A stretch of 32,307 nt of DNA from Cytophagales bacterium (GTDB lineage: Bacteria; Bacteroidota; Bacteroidia; Cytophagales; CCMP332). Every line of letters begins with the position of its first letter. The first letter of the stretch is position 1. Below are positions 24,648-31,076 of the stretch, one piece after another. Both the position numbers and the translations under genes were made by a program. Location of the stretch: NCBI GenBank assembly GCA_028279065.1, contig JANQSY010000029.1, forward strand, positions 1-32,307. The letters run 5' to 3'. The notes under the pieces are model-generated. The model searched no databases, had not been told where the DNA came from, and saw only the letters and a list, made by a program, of their open reading frames with translations.

Positions 24648-25697
24648 ATGGAGGAGCAACTACCCAAAAAAAGGGTGATCCAATTTAGCCTGATGCTTTT
24701 CAGTGCTGTAATGGTCATTTCTTTCAGTTTTTATTTCTACCAGGTCTTCTTTTCCCCGAATGTGCTTGTGGACCAGGAAGAAGCCGAGATCTATGTTCCC
24801 ACGGGTACGGACTTTTTCGGCTTGCTGGAGATCCTGGACGGTGAAAGGATAGTTAAGGACAAGATCTCATTTGCCTTCGTTTCCAAACTGATGAAGTTTC
24901 AGCAAGCTGTAAAACCAGGGCATTACCTGATCCCTCCAAATCTTACCAATATCCAAATGGTCCGCATGCTTCGTGGGGGAATGCAGGAACCTATCAAAGT
25001 GGTGCTGAACAACGTTCGGATACCTGCGGATCTTGCATCTAAAAGCAGCGAAAACCTGGAATTTGATTCCCTTGATTTTTCGAATCTTTTTCATGATAAA
25101 GAGATCCAAAACGACTATGGATTTGATAGCAGTAACTTCCTTGCTATGTTTCTTCCAAATACCTATGAGATGTATTGGAATGTTTCACCCAGGCATTTCA
25201 TCAAAAAAATGAATGATGAGTATTCAAAATTTTGGAACCAGGATAGAAAGGAAAAGGCAGAAAGGATTGGACTAAATATGATTGAGGTTTCTGTTTTGGC
25301 TTCAATAGTTCAGGCTGAAACCAACATGAAAGAGGAAAAGCCAATAATTGCCGGTGTTTATATGAATCGATTAAAAAGGAACATGAGATTGCAAGCCGAT
25401 CCGACGGTGGTTTATGCCATTGGCGATTTTGAAATGAAGCGTGTCCTTACAGTTCACAAAGAGATTGATTCTCCATACAATACCTATAAGTATCCCGGGC
25501 TTCCTCCGGGACCGATCAATCTCCCGGAAATTGAAACTCTGGAAGCAGTCCTGAACTACGAGAATCATAACTATCTATACTTCTGTGCAAAAGAGGATTT
25601 TTCTGGTCGACATAACTTCGCTGCCACTCTGAGTGAGCATAATGCCAATGCAAGGAAGTATCAAAATGCCTTGAACAAAAGGAGGATCTATCGCTGA
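24648..25697 (+). CDS. mltG: Endolytic transglycosylase MltG
   Basis: An inner-membrane lytic transglycosylase that cuts nascent peptidoglycan strands and so sets glycan length. The 349 residues carry one N-terminal membrane helix (about 11-34), a LysM-like subdomain (45-110, with GHYLIPPNLTNIQMVRMLRGG) and the YceG catalytic domain. Signature motifs present: ASIVQAET with the conserved Glu224, AGVYMNRLKRNMRLQADPTVVYAIG, SPYNTYKYPGLPPGPI and NYLYFCA...GRHNFAATLSEHNAN. Key residues appear intact. Its TGA overlaps the ATG of the thioesterase gene (ATGA at 25694-25699 region), so the genes are translationally coupled. Confidence 0.95.
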   Translation: MEEQLPKKRVIQFSLMLFSAVMVISFSFYFYQVFFSPNVLVDQEEAEIYVPTGTDFFGLLEILDGERIVKDKISFAFVSKLMKFQQAVKPGHYLIPPNLTNIQMVRMLRGGMQEPIKVVLNNVRIPADLASKSSENLEFDSLDFSNLFHDKEIQNDYGFDSSNFLAMFLPNTYEMYWNVSPRHFIKKMNDEYSKFWNQDRKEKAERIGLNMIEVSVLASIVQAETNMKEEKPIIAGVYMNRLKRNMRLQADPTVVYAIGDFEMKRVLTVHKEIDSPYNTYKYPGLPPGPINLPEIETLEAVLNYENHNYLYFCAKEDFSGRHNFAATLSEHNANARKYQNALNKRRIYR

Positions 25698-26104
25698 TGT
25701 TCCAATTTGAAACAAAGATCAGAGTAAGGTATTCTGAAACCGATAAAATGGGATATGCCTATAATGGAAATTACATTTCCTACTACGAGGTCGCAAGAGT
25801 AGAAGCATTGAGATCCCTTGGATTCAGTTATGCAGCACTTGAAGACCAGGGAATCCTATTACCAATTCTCGAAAACTGGTCAAAATATCTTGCTCCAGCT
25901 TTTTATGATGAACTGCTAACAATTAAGGTTTTCATAAAGAAAATTCCAGGGGTTAAATTTGAATTCGAATACGAATTCTATAATTCCCGAGGAGAAAAGA
26001 TCCATATTGGGAAAACAATCTTGGTTTTTGTCGATAAGCAAAGCCGGAAACCTATCCGGCCCCCGGAAGATCTTTTGAAAAAATTAGAAGAATTCTTTGT
26101 CTAG
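25697..26104 (+). CDS. Acyl-CoA thioesterase, YbgC-type hotdog fold
   Basis: A 135-residue 4HBT-family thioesterase. The N-terminal motif R-V-R-Y-S-E-T-D-K-M-G-Y-A-Y-N-G-N-Y-I-S-Y-Y-E-V-A-R matches the YbgC active site, with the catalytic Asp in TDKMG; the usual V-V-H-H-G-N is replaced by Y-A-Y-N-G-N. The hotdog strands follow with FEFEYEFYNSRGEKIHIGKT. It likely hydrolyses an acyl-CoA; the substrate is unknown. It overlaps mltG by 1 base upstream and the YihY gene by 8 bases downstream, so the three are a coupled operon. In other bacteria YbgC-type enzymes also sit beside envelope (Tol-Pal) genes. Confidence 0.9.
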   Translation: MFQFETKIRVRYSETDKMGYAYNGNYISYYEVARVEALRSLGFSYAALEDQGILLPILENWSKYLAPAFYDELLTIKVFIKKIPGVKFEFEYEFYNSRGEKIHIGKTILVFVDKQSRKPIRPPEDLLKKLEEFFV

Positions 26105-27059
26105 GATCAACGACTATATAAAAGCCGCTCAGGAGCACCCAATATTTCATAAAGGACTCTCCTTTCTTAGGACCAAGCAGGTTCTAAAAAAGCAGATCCC
26201 TTTGCTTACACTGATCCAGGTCTTTTATCACCAGTTGAGGAAGGATGATCTCTCAACCATGGCCTACGCAATCGCCTTCAATTTTACATTTGCCATTTTC
26301 CCTTCTTTCATTTTCCTATTCACCCTGATACCATATATCCCGATTGAAAATCTTGATGTCACAATACTCCGGTTCATGGAGGACATCATTCCCTCCAGGA
26401 TGTATCACAATATGGAAGGGACCATTAGCGATATAGTTAGTAAACCAAGGGGAGGCCTTCTCTCCTTCGGATTCCTGCTAGCTACCTATCTGGCCACAAA
26501 TGGTATGGATTTCCTCATTACCACGTTCAATAAAGTCTATAAGACCAAGGAAACAAGGAATTTTCTTGTTCAAAGGCTGACATCACTTGTCCTGACATAC
26601 TTACTGGTATCGGTTCTGTTTGTGGCTGTTGTATTGATAATCGTTGGGAAATTTGTGATCAACTATTTACACGATGAAGGCTTTTTGATGGACAAGAGTA
26701 CAGTATATGCAATTTTCTTCTTCAAGTATCTTGTTATCATTTTGCTATTCTTGGTTGGTCTGGCAATAGTCTATTATTTTGGCCCAAGTGTCCACAAAAG
26801 ATTCAGTTTCTTTTCTCCTGGGGCACTTTTGGCTACAGCACTTACCATCCTTGTTTCGCTGATCTATGGGATCTATTTCAACAACTTTGCACAATACAAC
26901 AAGCTATACGGATCCATTGGGGCGTTTATCGGTTTTATGCTTTGGCTCTACTTCATTGCCTTTATCATTATGCTTGGATTTGAATTCAATGCCAGCATAG
27001 AAAAGGCTCATAGGCTTGAGCAATTCGCTAGAGGCAAAGCAAACAATTCCAATTCCTAG
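26097..27059 (+). CDS. YihY/virulence factor BrkB family membrane protein
   Basis: A 320-residue polytopic membrane protein with about six helices. Motifs of the family are seen: the amphipathic start, D-D-L-S-T-M-A-Y-A-I-A-F-N-F-T-F-A-I-F-P at the first helix, the middle S-F-G-F-L-L-A-T-Y-L-A-T-N-G-M-D and the late Y-G-S-I-G-A-F-I-G-F-M-L-W-L-Y-F. The family was once called RNase BN in error; the true role is unknown. Translation starts at TTG (26097), inside the end of the thioesterase gene; the first in-frame ATG lies well inside the conserved region (MAYAIAF), so the TTG is required. Confidence 0.9.
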   Translation: MSRINDYIKAAQEHPIFHKGLSFLRTKQVLKKQIPLLTLIQVFYHQLRKDDLSTMAYAIAFNFTFAIFPSFIFLFTLIPYIPIENLDVTILRFMEDIIPSRMYHNMEGTISDIVSKPRGGLLSFGFLLATYLATNGMDFLITTFNKVYKTKETRNFLVQRLTSLVLTYLLVSVLFVAVVLIIVGKFVINYLHDEGFLMDKSTVYAIFFFKYLVIILLFLVGLAIVYYFGPSVHKRFSFFSPGALLATALTILVSLIYGIYFNNFAQYNKLYGSIGAFIGFMLWLYFIAFIIMLGFEFNASIEKAHRLEQFARGKANNSNS

Positions 27060-27066
27060 ATATTTT

Positions 27067-27098
27067 TTTGAGTATTATCCATCCTTGATTTAGTTTTG
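27067..27098 (+). promoter_or_regulatory. Consensus promoter of tRNA-Ser
   Basis: TTTG at 27067-27070, a 20-bp spacer, then TAGTTTTG at 27091-27098 (followed by C). This is the best full match in the window to the Bacteroidota -33/-7 promoter. The predicted start near 27105 leaves a leader of about 58 nt before the tRNA. Confidence 0.65.
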
Positions 27099-27113
27099 CA
27101 GGCCGTTTGCCAG

Positions 27114-27153
27114 CATAGCTTGGTGGACTATTTTCGCCTTCGCTGAAGCTATG
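27114..27153 (+). other. Inverted repeat in the tRNA-Ser leader
   Basis: CATAGCTT (27114-27121) and AAGCTATG (27146-27153) form a perfect 8-bp inverted repeat in the transcribed leader upstream of tRNA-Ser. A smaller pair, CGCC/GGCG, overlaps the right arm. It may be a processing structure or a REP-like remnant. Confidence 0.4.
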
Positions 27154-27162
27154 GCGGATTAA

Positions 27163-27247
27163 AGAGGGTTGGCGGAGTGGTCGAACGCGGCGGTCTTGAA
27201 AACCGTTGTACCGCGAGGTACCGGGGGTTCGAATCCCTCACCCTCTG
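27163..27247 (+). tRNA. tRNA-Ser (anticodon UGA)
   Basis: An 85-nt cloverleaf. Acceptor strands AGAGGGT and ACCCTCT pair fully, with discriminator G at 27247. The D arm contains GAGTGGTCGAA. The anticodon stem GCGGT/ACCGT encloses loop CTTGAAA with anticodon TGA. A long variable arm (GTACC-GCGA-GGTAC type) is diagnostic of serine tRNA, and the T arm has GGTTCGAATCC. CCA is not encoded. It decodes UCA and related UCN codons. Confidence 0.95.
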
Positions 27248-27258
27248 CCCTGTAGTAG

Positions 27259-27291
27259 AGCCTCAGCGTTTAAACGCTGAGGCTTTTTTTT
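27259..27291 (+). terminator. Intrinsic terminator of tRNA-Ser
   Basis: AGCCTCAGCGTTTAAACGCT and onward forms a near-perfect self-complementary stem (AGCCTCAGCG / CGCTGAGGCT with TTTAAA between), followed by eight T residues at 27284-27291. It starts 12 bp after the tRNA 3' end. Confidence 0.92.
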
Positions 27292-27299
27292 GTTAAGGG

Positions 27300-27323
27300 A
27301 AATGGCAAATGCATTTGCCATTT
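27300..27323. repeat. 24-bp perfect palindrome
   Basis: AAATGGCAAATG is followed immediately by its reverse complement CATTTGCCATTT with no spacer. It lies just after the tRNA-Ser terminator, with no gene within about 390 bp downstream. It could be a protein-binding site or half of a cruciform-forming element. Confidence 0.75.
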
Positions 27324-27717
27324 TCTGAAAACAAAGAATATCCATTCGAGCTTGCGAGAATGGCTCACTACAGGGCAAAGCCCACCCCCGGGATCACCGA
27401 GTGGAGCGAGGTAATCATTCCGCTTTCTACACTGCCAAGCTTTGCTTGGCTAAGGTTAAAACCAAAAAAAGCCCAACTGAATGAAATGAAGTTGGGGCTC
27501 ACTTCATGGCAAACCCTCCCACTGGGATCACCGACACCCGAAGGGTAGAGGTAATCCCAAAACAAAAAAACTCATTCGCGCTTGCGAGAATGGCTCACTT
27601 CCCGCCTTCATTCAATCCCATTGAATTTTGGCGGGCAAGCAGGGCAAAGCCTACTATTCAGATTCAATCAATGGCTTGACACTTTGAATAAAGGAATGAA
27701 TAAAGGAAATTTCATGT
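27324..27717. repeat. Gene-free region with three imperfect hairpin cassettes
   Basis: No credible gene is seen here. Three related cassettes occur at about 27343-27420, 27470-27558 and 27573-27652. Copies 1 and 3 begin with a CATTCG-AGC/CGC-TTGCGAGAATG hairpin, and copy 2 with an AGCCCAACT/AGTTGGGGCT stem in the same place. All share GGCTCACT; copies 1 and 2 continue with A/T-CA-G/T-GGCAAA-G/C-CC and then GGGATCACCGA. Copies 1 and 2 close with GAGGTAATC, which pairs with GGGATCACC to make a second hairpin. In copy 3 a 35-bp double-stem hairpin interrupts the unit. A separate GCCAAGC-TTT-GCTTGGC hairpin is at 27434-27450. The likely 3' part (27653-27717) is the upstream region of the next gene. 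Confidence 0.65.
27601..27635. repeat. Symmetric double-stem hairpin within cassette copy 3
   Basis: CCCGCC-TTCA-TTCAAT-CCC-ATTGAA-TTTT-GGCGGG: two perfect 6-bp stems separated by a symmetric 4-nt internal loop. It lies where copies 1 and 2 have only a few bases between GGCTCACT and GGCAAA, which suggests a small inserted or expanded element. Confidence 0.6.
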
Positions 27718-28350
27718 GTGAACCGAATACTATGCATGATCCTAATGATGCTTCCCTTATCAAGCTTTGGTCAATCCTTTGAGGAAAGAAAACTGAGCTT
27801 CGTGATAGGGATACCGGAAGGGAATCACATTCTACATAAAACTCAAGACTTTGAAATCGAAAAATCCGGATTTATGCTATTTACCGGAGGCATGAAAGTT
27901 AGGATCAGTGAAAAGAATAGCGTTTTGATATCTGCTGGGTGGGTAATGAATTTTCCTGTTTTTGCACCTGCACCTTATGATTGCCAGGAATTGTGTGAAG
28001 GATTAAATAACCAATTCGCTAGTGCCAGGCTTGAAGGGAAATTTCTTAAAAACAAACTAATCTATGGAGCAGGATTGCAGGTGACTTCATCAAATTATAA
28101 CTACTCCTATTTTCCTTTCGATTCTGTCTCTTCAGCGGATAACCCTGCTGACTCAAATTATTCCTCCATTTCAAACTCCTTGGGAATACATCTGAGCCTT
28201 CACTACGCCTTTACCAAGGTTTTTAGCGTTGGGGTTAACTATTTACCTTCCTTCTTGAGCTTGGATAATATGAGATTTATGTACTCACACACCCTCTTTC
28301 TAGAATTGAGATTTGATATTCGGACAAGACGGAGAAGGATGAAGGATTAA
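27718..28350 (+). CDS. Exported hypothetical protein, beta-barrel-like
   Basis: A 210-residue protein starting at GTG (27718), with ATG at 27736 as an alternative. It has a signal peptide (MNRILCMILMMLPLSSFG before Q). The rest alternates hydrophobic and polar residues in strands such as VLISAGWVMNF, ARLEGKFLKNKLIYGAGLQ, GIHLSLHYAFTKVFSVGVNYLPS and LFLELRFDI, as in small outer-membrane beta-barrels. Two cysteines (C-Q-E-L-C) could form a disulphide. A basic tail (RTRRRRMKD) is unusual after the last strand. I do not recognise a named family. It converges with the NUDIX regulator with a 5-bp gap. Confidence 0.7.
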   Translation: MNRILCMILMMLPLSSFGQSFEERKLSFVIGIPEGNHILHKTQDFEIEKSGFMLFTGGMKVRISEKNSVLISAGWVMNFPVFAPAPYDCQELCEGLNNQFASARLEGKFLKNKLIYGAGLQVTSSNYNYSYFPFDSVSSADNPADSNYSSISNSLGIHLSLHYAFTKVFSVGVNYLPSFLSLDNMRFMYSHTLFLELRFDIRTRRRRMKD

Positions 28351-28355
28351 GATGC

Positions 28356-29063
28356 CTACTGCTTATTCAACTTATACAACTGTGCGGGTTTGTGGAGAAC
28401 ACCCTCTTGCTTTTCACCAACAGCTTCAATCAGACCTTCCTTCTTGACCTTCTTTCGGAAATTCCTCTTATCGAACTTCTTATTCAACACGATCTCGTAA
28501 AGTTTTTGAAGCTGGGTGAGTGTAAATTTCTTTGGAAGAAGCTCGAAGCCCAACATCTTGTTCTCAAATTCTTCCTGAAGCCTTTTAAACCCTCCCATTA
28601 CGATCTCATTATGATCGAAGGCTAACTGAGGGATATTTTCCACATTTTGCCAAAAGGTTTTTGCTGCAAATGAGGCAGGCACAGGTTTGTAATCGTTCAG
28701 GCTAACAAGGGAATAATATCCAACCGTGATCACCCTTGCTGCTGGCTCAGTTCTGAAAGATCTCAACCAGTCCTGATCCTTGAGGTCCTTGACCCGGTTA
28801 ACATTTCCAAATGCATGGAATTGCTTCATATATATGTTATCCAGATTGGTCAATTCGGCCAATACTCGTAATGCAGCATCATCGAGACTTTCATCATCAA
28901 AAACAAGGTCCCCAGGCAGTGCGAATTGGGTCATATGATTCCCGCCATTAAAGTCTTTCTGCTCGATCAAAAGGACCCTTAATTCCTCGCCGTTAAATCC
29001 AAAAACAACGCAATCGACGGATATATTATGGTTTAATACGTGCCCGTTAGGTGGTTTGGCCAT
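28356..29063 (-). CDS. NUDIX-type (NrtR/AraR-like) transcriptional regulator
   Basis: A 235-residue protein with an N-terminal NUDIX fold (about 10-150) and a C-terminal winged helix (about 160-235; FTLTQLQKLYEIVLNKKFDKRNFRKKV-type helices and LYKL end). The NUDIX box is degenerate: where a hydrolase has R-E-x-x-E-E it reads R-V-L-A-E-L-T, so catalytic metal ligands are missing, as in NrtR-family repressors that use the fold to sense ligands. The frame is open to 29468, but the upstream part overlaps pfkA on the other strand and lacks family similarity; MAKPPNGHVLNHNISVDCVV at 29063 fits. Members control NAD metabolism or, in Bacteroidota, sugar catabolism. The divergent glycolytic operon is its probable target. 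Confidence 0.88.
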   Translation of the reverse strand: MAKPPNGHVLNHNISVDCVVFGFNGEELRVLLIEQKDFNGGNHMTQFALPGDLVFDDESLDDAALRVLAELTNLDNIYMKQFHAFGNVNRVKDLKDQDWLRSFRTEPAARVITVGYYSLVSLNDYKPVPASFAAKTFWQNVENIPQLAFDHNEIVMGGFKRLQEEFENKMLGFELLPKKFTLTQLQKLYEIVLNKKFDKRNFRKKVKKEGLIEAVGEKQEGVLHKPAQLYKLNKQ

Positions 29064-29101
29064 GAGTGAGTTCTCCCATAAGGTGATAGTTTTCTCTTCC
29101 T

Positions 29102-29109
29102 CAAAAATA
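29102..29109 (-). promoter_or_regulatory. -7 box of the NUDIX regulator gene
   Basis: On the minus strand TATTTTTG matches TAnnTTTG exactly, 38 bp before the ATG at 29063. Inverted repeat 1 (29120-29137) covers its -33 region. Confidence 0.5.
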
Positions 29110-29119
29110 AGCTTTAAGG

Positions 29120-29137
29120 ATATTCTTTTACGAATAT
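29120..29137. promoter_or_regulatory. Inverted repeat 1, candidate operator
   Basis: ATATTC-TTTTAC-GAATAT is a perfect inverted repeat with 6-bp arms and a 6-bp spacer. It lies between the divergent -7 boxes. Its centre is about 31.5 bp from the centre of inverted repeat 2, three helical turns. Confidence 0.5.
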
Positions 29138-29140
29138 AGG

Positions 29141-29148
29141 TATTTTTG
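29141..29148 (+). promoter_or_regulatory. -7 box of the pfkA operon
   Basis: TATTTTTG matches TAnnTTTG exactly. The predicted transcription start near 29153 falls inside inverted repeat 2, so a bound regulator would block initiation. Confidence 0.5.
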
Positions 29149-29151
29149 GTA

Positions 29152-29168
29152 AGTGTAAAAAATACACT
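29152..29168. promoter_or_regulatory. Inverted repeat 2, candidate operator at the pfkA start site
   Basis: AGTGTA-AAAAA-TACACT: perfect 6-bp arms around an A5 spacer, 17 bp in all, immediately downstream of the pfkA -7 box. Symmetry, size and position fit a site for the dimeric NUDIX-winged-helix regulator encoded next door; binding is inferred. Confidence 0.55.
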
Positions 29169-29205
29169 ATCTTCGAACCTGCCTGAAATTCTTGTTGGGA
29201 AAACC

Positions 29206-30195
29206 ATGTCAAAGAAGGACTCCATAAAAAAAATAGGTGTTTTTACCTCCGGGGGTGACGCTCCCGGCATGAATGCCTCTATTCGAGCGGTTGTAAGGGG
29301 GGCGTTACACCATGGATTAAAGGTAGTGGGGATCGAGAGAGGATATGAGGGTCTGATCGAAGGGCGTATGGCTCCCTTGACAAATAGATCGGTGGGGAAC
29401 ATCCTGCAAAAGGGCGGTACCTTCTTAAAAACAGCCAGAAGTGAACTTTTTAAGACCCCTGCGGGCATGGAGCAGGCTTATCACAAGCTTTTGGAATATG
29501 AGATCCATGCCCTGATCGGAATTGGTGGAAACGGAAGTCTAAAAGGTCTTCAGGTGTTGAATGAAAGGTATGGAATACCCGTAATCGGTATTCCTGCTAC
29601 AATTGATAACGATCTTGGTGGAACAGACTTCACCATCGGTTTTGACAGTGCCGTGAATACAGTTGTTGAGGGGGTTGATAAGATCAGAGATACAGCGCTT
29701 TCCCATAACCGACTATTCCTAATAGAGGTTATGGGCAGGGATGCTGGTCAGATCGCCGTGTCAAGTGGAATAGCTTCCGGAGCCATTTCGACGATCATTC
29801 CGGAGAAGGAAAAGTCAATTGATGATCTGTTCAAGGAGATCCGGTTGCTGCAGGGCAGCAAAAAAGAAAGCAAGATCATAATCGTAGCCGAAGGTGGTGG
29901 TCTTGGAAGCGCTCCATCCATTGCTGAAAAAATCGAAGATGAATTCCCTCATTATGAAGTAAAAGTGACCATTCTAGGGCACCTGCAAAGGGGGGGTGCT
30001 CCGACCGCTTTTGATCGCATCCTTGCAAGCAAGTTCGGCGTTGCCGCTGTTGAAGGGCTTATCAATGGCCATCAAAACCATATGGTTGGGTTGGTAAACA
30101 ACAGATTGGAATTCACACAATTAACGGAGGTTTTTCATCAAAAGAATGACTTGGACGGAGATCTTTTAAGGATCTCAGAGTTTTTATCAAACTAA
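29206..30195 (+). CDS. pfkA: 6-phosphofructokinase
   Basis: Phosphorylates fructose-6-phosphate to fructose-1,6-bisphosphate. The 329-residue form starts at the ATG at 29206; the open frame reaches further up but crosses the operators. Motifs: TSGGDAPGMNASIR (14-27), PATIDNDLGGTDFTIGF with catalytic Asp134 in TIDND, VMGRDAG, and LGHLQRGGAPTAFDRILASKFG. The notable change is G-G-N-G-S at 107-111 in place of G-G-D-G-S, so the Asp that helps coordinate Mg-ATP in E. coli PfkA is Asn109. The Gly after it, which marks ATP rather than pyrophosphate use, is kept. First gene of a packed five-gene operon. Confidence 0.93.
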   Translation: MSKKDSIKKIGVFTSGGDAPGMNASIRAVVRGALHHGLKVVGIERGYEGLIEGRMAPLTNRSVGNILQKGGTFLKTARSELFKTPAGMEQAYHKLLEYEIHALIGIGGNGSLKGLQVLNERYGIPVIGIPATIDNDLGGTDFTIGFDSAVNTVVEGVDKIRDTALSHNRLFLIEVMGRDAGQIAVSSGIASGAISTIIPEKEKSIDDLFKEIRLLQGSKKESKIIIVAEGGGLGSAPSIAEKIEDEFPHYEVKVTILGHLQRGGAPTAFDRILASKFGVAAVEGLINGHQNHMVGLVNNRLEFTQLTEVFHQKNDLDGDLLRISEFLSN

Positions 30196-30205
30196 ATTTA
30201 TCAAA

Positions 30206-31066
30206 GTGATAATAATCGCAGATAGCGGATCTACAAAATGTGACTGGGCTTTGGTCCAGCCGGATGGTGAAATAATAAGCATTTTCAGCACCATGGGTTT
30301 TAACCCATTTTTCCACACTAAAGAGGTAATCTCGGCGGAATTGTTTAAGAACCGGGGCCATTTTCCTCCCCTTAAGAAGATTGAGAAGGTCTTTTTTTAT
30401 GGTGCGGGCTGCTCCTCTCCCGAGATGAACAGGGTGATCTCAGATGGGTTGAGTCTTTTCTTCACTTCCAGTGATATTCATGTAGATCACGACCTCGTAG
30501 GAGCTGCCTATGCAACGTTTTCAGGCGAGCCAGGAATTGCCTGTATCCTGGGAACAGGATCCAATAGCTGTTTCTTTGACGGGGAAAATATCAGAGAAGA
30601 AGTGCCTGCCTTGGCATTTATTCTAGGAGATGAAGGAAGTGGGAGTTATTTTGGAAAAAGATTGCTCAGGTCTTACATGTACAGAAAACTTCCTGAAGAG
30701 CTTAGAAATGAATTGGACAAGGAATACACCCTGAATAAAGATGAGATCTTTGCAAACGTTTATGGCAACAACAAGGCCAATGTCTACCTGGCAAGTTTCA
30801 TGAAATTTGTTTCTGACAATCAAAAACACCCATTCTTTAGGAAGATCCTTAAAGATGGCCTCAATGATTTCCTTGATGTGCACGTCAAATGCTTTAAGGA
30901 ATACAAAGAGGTCCCGATACATTTTGTTGGTTCCGTGGCTTATTACTGCCGTGGTATTCTGGAGGAAGCGATGAATGAAAATTCAATGCGCCTTGGAGCC
31001 ATAGAAAAAAAACCGATCCAGGGTCTGATCCAGTATCATCTTGATTATGTTTTAGAGGCACATTAA
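30206..31066 (+). CDS. BadF/N-acetylglucosamine-kinase-type ATPase
   Basis: A 286-residue member of the ASKHA (actin/hexokinase fold) BadF/BadG/GlcNAc kinase family. Phosphate-1 motif ADSGSTKCDWAL at residues 5-16, FYGAGCSS near 67, phosphate-2/adenosine region G-I-A-C-I-L-G-T-G-S-N-S near 113-124, then the family's L-G-D-E-G-S-G-S-Y-F-G-K near 140. It probably phosphorylates an amino sugar or hexose; GlcNAc is the best guess from Bacteroidota homologues. The start is GTG (30206), 10 bp after pfkA, with no ATG available before the phosphate-1 motif. Second gene of the operon. Confidence 0.88.
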   Translation: MIIIADSGSTKCDWALVQPDGEIISIFSTMGFNPFFHTKEVISAELFKNRGHFPPLKKIEKVFFYGAGCSSPEMNRVISDGLSLFFTSSDIHVDHDLVGAAYATFSGEPGIACILGTGSNSCFFDGENIREEVPALAFILGDEGSGSYFGKRLLRSYMYRKLPEELRNELDKEYTLNKDEIFANVYGNNKANVYLASFMKFVSDNQKHPFFRKILKDGLNDFLDVHVKCFKEYKEVPIHFVGSVAYYCRGILEEAMNENSMRLGAIEKKPIQGLIQYHLDYVLEAH

Positions 31067-31076
31067 TTTCAGTAGC

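Noticed and set aside
27309-27782. Open frames of 79, 65 and 66 codons in the gap after tRNA-Ser
   Set aside because: They run through the hairpin cassettes, have no family-like features, and their composition follows the repeats; treated as non-coding.
28356-29063. Active NUDIX hydrolase reading of the regulator gene
   Set aside because: The NUDIX box lacks the R-E and E-E residues needed for metal binding, and a C-terminal winged helix is present.
29064-29468. 135-residue N-terminal extension of the NUDIX regulator
   Set aside because: It overlaps the start of pfkA on the other strand and the divergent promoter region and has no family similarity; the start at 29063 is normal for the family.
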